NCBI GenBank assembly: GCA_025355255.1
Contig: JANYAA010000352.1
Coordinates: forward strand, 1-5,280
Length of the DNA: 5,280 nt
Direction of reading: 5' to 3'
DNA from: Chloroflexota bacterium
Lineage (GTDB): Bacteria > Chloroflexota > Limnocylindria > Limnocylindrales > CSP1-4
Below are positions 4,414-5,280 of this stretch, piece after piece (the first letter of the stretch is position 1; every line of letters starts with the position of its first letter). Made by a program: the position numbers and the translations under genes. Under the pieces are notes generated by a model that worked only from the letters and a program-made list of their open reading frames with translations, was not told where the DNA came from and did not search any database.

Positions 4414-4656
4414 TTACGGGGTAACGGTGAAGCTTGTCATCGTGAAGGTGCCGGGGTTGCCGTCGAGGGCGATGCCACTCGCATAGCTGCCCGCGCTGCC
4501 GAACGACAGGCCAACCTGCTTGACGTTCGCCATCGCATGGGTGAACCCGTCGGATGGCGATACGGCCGGGTCTGTCCCGCCGACGCAGTTGGCTCCCGGG
4601 TGCGGGGTCGTGTCATTCGCCGCCTGGCCGCAGACGTTGGTCACGAGCCGGGTCAT
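4414..4656 (-). pseudogene. C-terminal fragment of an extracellular beta-sandwich-like protein
   Basis: From about 4656 (ATG at 4656, not supported by a ribosome site) to the TGA or equivalent stop at 4414 the minus frame gives about 80 residues beginning MTRLVTNVCGQAANDTTPHP and ending GTFTMTSFTVTP. Two cysteines (in NVCGQ and ANCVGG), many Gly/Ser/Thr/Asn and few charged residues, and a final pair of beta strands (GLSFGSAGSY, GTFTMTSFTV) look like the end of a secreted beta-sandwich or lectin-like domain. There is no signal peptide in what remains, so the N-terminal bulk is missing. The frame continues past 4656 only into codons antisense to the regulator fragment. A terminator follows. The family is not identified; truncation is inferred from the lack of an export signal. 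Confidence 0.5.
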
Positions 4657-4795
4657 GATGTATCGGACCTTGCGCGGGCTCGAGGCCGATGGGCTCGTGA
4701 AGCGCCACCACGGTGGTGGAATCAGCATCGTGGACCCCGAGCGACTCGCCCAGCTCGTCGAGGTTGCGCTGCCGGAGGAGCCTCCGGCGCTCTGA
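4640..4795 (+). pseudogene. C-terminal winged-helix fragment of a transcription regulator (Crp/Fnr-like)
   Basis: The plus frame from about 4640 to the TGA at 4793-4795 encodes SRVMMYRTLRGLEADGLVKR, then a short glycine-rich wing (HHGGGISIVD) and PERLAQLVEVALPEEPPAL. This is the recognition helix, wing and closing helix of a winged helix-turn-helix. The SRxxxYRTLRxLEADGLV pattern followed by IxIVDPERL is closest to the C-terminal end of Crp/Fnr-family activators; GntR or a related class is an alternative. The ligand-binding domain and first HTH helix are absent: upstream codons read antisense to the lectin-like fragment. No start codon with a ribosome site is present, so it is very probably not expressed as a functional regulator. 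Confidence 0.6.
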
Positions 4796-4829
4796 GCAAC
4801 GCAACCCGATCTGATCGCGACCGGTGAAC

Positions 4830-4905
4830 TGGCGCCCCCGGACGGATTCGAACCGCCGACGCCAGCCTTAGGACGGCTGCGCTCTATCCACTGAGCTACG
4901 GGGGC
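4830..4905 (-). tRNA. tRNA-Arg, anticodon CCU (codon AGG)
   Basis: A full cloverleaf on the minus strand: acceptor GCCCCCG (4905-4899) pairs with CGGGGGC (4840-4834), with discriminator G and an encoded CCA (4832-4830). The D arm holds AGCTCAGTGGATAGAGC. The anticodon arm is CAGCC-GTCCTAA-GGCTG, whose loop gives anticodon CCT (CCU) with U33 before it and A37 after. The T arm is GGCGG-TTCGAAT-CCGTC. The length is 76 nt. Its 3' end is repeated imperfectly at 4200-4228, and tRNA-Arg genes are common integrase targets. It lies 56 bp downstream of the EttA stop in the same orientation. Confidence 0.97.
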
Positions 4906-4915
4906 GTGCGGACCG

Positions 4916-4921
4916 ATCGTA
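4916..4921 (-). promoter_or_regulatory. Candidate -10 box of tRNA-Arg
   Basis: TACGAT on the minus strand, 10 nt before the mature 5' end of the tRNA at 4905, which would place transcription start a few bases upstream of the tRNA. It matches TATAAT at four of six positions. No clear -35 at 16-18 bp, so read-through from ettA is also possible. Confidence 0.35.
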
Positions 4922-4961
4922 CCCGACGCGGCTAGCGATTGGGCGTGAGGAGCAGGCGGCC

Positions 4962-5280
4962 TCAGCCGGCGAGCTTCTTGTACTTCAGACGATGCGGCTG
5001 GTCGGCGGCGACGCCCAACTCCTTGTGGCGGAAGGCCTCGTAGTCCGTGACGTTGCCCTCGAAGTAGCGGACCTGGCTGTCACCCTCAAACGCGAGGATG
5101 TGGGTGGCGATGCGGTCTAAGAACCAGCGGTCGTGGCTGATGACGACCGCGCAGCCCGGGAAAGACTCAAGACCTGCCTCCAGCGCTCGGAGCGTGTCCA
5201 CGTCCAGATCGTTGGTGGGCTCGTCCAGCAGCAGCACGTTGCCGCCTGACTGCAGGAGCTTGGCCAGATGGACGCGGTTG
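4962..5280 (-). CDS. ettA: Energy-dependent translational throttle protein EttA (ABC-F), C-terminal part
   Basis: The frame enters from the right edge and ends at the TGA at 4964-4962, giving about the last 106 residues of a protein that is about 555 residues long in E. coli. It starts within the second ABC domain just after the signature: [14 protein letters not shown], then Walker B and D-loop ([20 protein letters not shown]), then the H-loop [21 protein letters not shown]. The ending is specific for Ett[21 protein letters not shown] followed by a short basic tail [10 protein letters not shown]. EttA binds the ribosomal E site and, in response to the ADP/ATP ratio, gates formation of the first peptide bonds. 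It is cytosolic with no membrane domain. The remainder lies outside the window. It reads toward tRNA-Arg with no clear terminator between. Confidence 0.96.
   Translation of the reverse strand, partial: NRVHLAKLLQSGGNVLLLDEPTNDLDVDTLRALEAGLESFPGCAVVISHDRWFLDRIATHILAFEGDSQVRYFEGNVTDYEAFRHKELGVAADQPHRLKYKKLAG

Larger units (their letters stand above)
4200..4860. mobile_element. Probable collapsed integrative-element remnant next to tRNA-Arg
   Basis: The interval lies between the degenerate tRNA 3'-end copy (4200-4228) and the 3' end of the intact tRNA-Arg (4830-4857), about 630 bp apart. The geometry is correct for insertion at a tRNA 3' end: the copies are direct repeats and the interval lies downstream of the intact tRNA. 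Inside are only a terminator and two 5'-truncated genes meeting at one breakpoint; there is no integrase gene. Bases 4229-4360 hold nothing I can identify. It therefore looks like the residue of a larger island after deletion. The mismatches between the two repeats suggest the event is old. This is inference from layout. Confidence 0.45.

Overview
This is a GC-rich bacterial chromosome segment. The composition, the mix of Shine-Dalgarno-led and apparently leaderless starts, and several Ala/Pro/Ser-rich secreted proteins fit Chloroflexota (Limnocylindria-like) or Actinomycetota. This is an impression from composition and protein style, not a phylogenetic result.

Layout from left to right. (1) The left edge holds the N-terminal two thirds or less of an atypical short-chain dehydrogenase (minus strand). 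Just upstream of it is a decayed stub of a gene whose intact relative lies at 3078-3590. (2) An unclassified lipoprotein (minus, TTG start at 1284) diverges from a small secreted protein (plus, 1571-1867) built from 11-residue repeats. A strong GC hairpin follows the latter. (3) Bases 1923-2310 are poorly defined: one plausible small membrane protein on the plus strand, possibly frameshifted. (4) A secreted OB-fold-like protein (minus, start 2900) is preceded by a 28-codon leader ORF that overlaps its start by ATGA. It diverges from a cysteine-free thioredoxin-fold protein (plus, 3078-3590), which converges on a DoxX-family membrane protein (minus, 3631-4062). (5) From about 4197 to 4860 there is a scar. 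A copy of the 3' end of a tRNA gene lies about 630 bp downstream of an intact tRNA-Arg(CCU) in the same orientation. Between them lie a terminator and two truncated genes that have both lost their 5' ends at one shared breakpoint. This is the layout left by an integrative element that used the tRNA 3' end and then collapsed. (6) The right edge is the C-terminal end of EttA, the ABC-F translation factor, reading toward the tRNA.

The solid annotations are the dehydrogenase, the lipoprotein, the repeat protein, the OB-fold-like protein, the thioredoxin-fold protein, DoxX, tRNA-Arg and EttA. The genes do not form one pathway. The common thread in the centre is the cell envelope: one lipoprotein, two exported proteins and one or two membrane proteins. 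No complete defence system, CRISPR array or intact transposon is visible. The most unusual material is the tRNA-linked scar, the leader ORF and hairpins in front of the OB-fold-like gene, the repeat protein and the paralogue stub.
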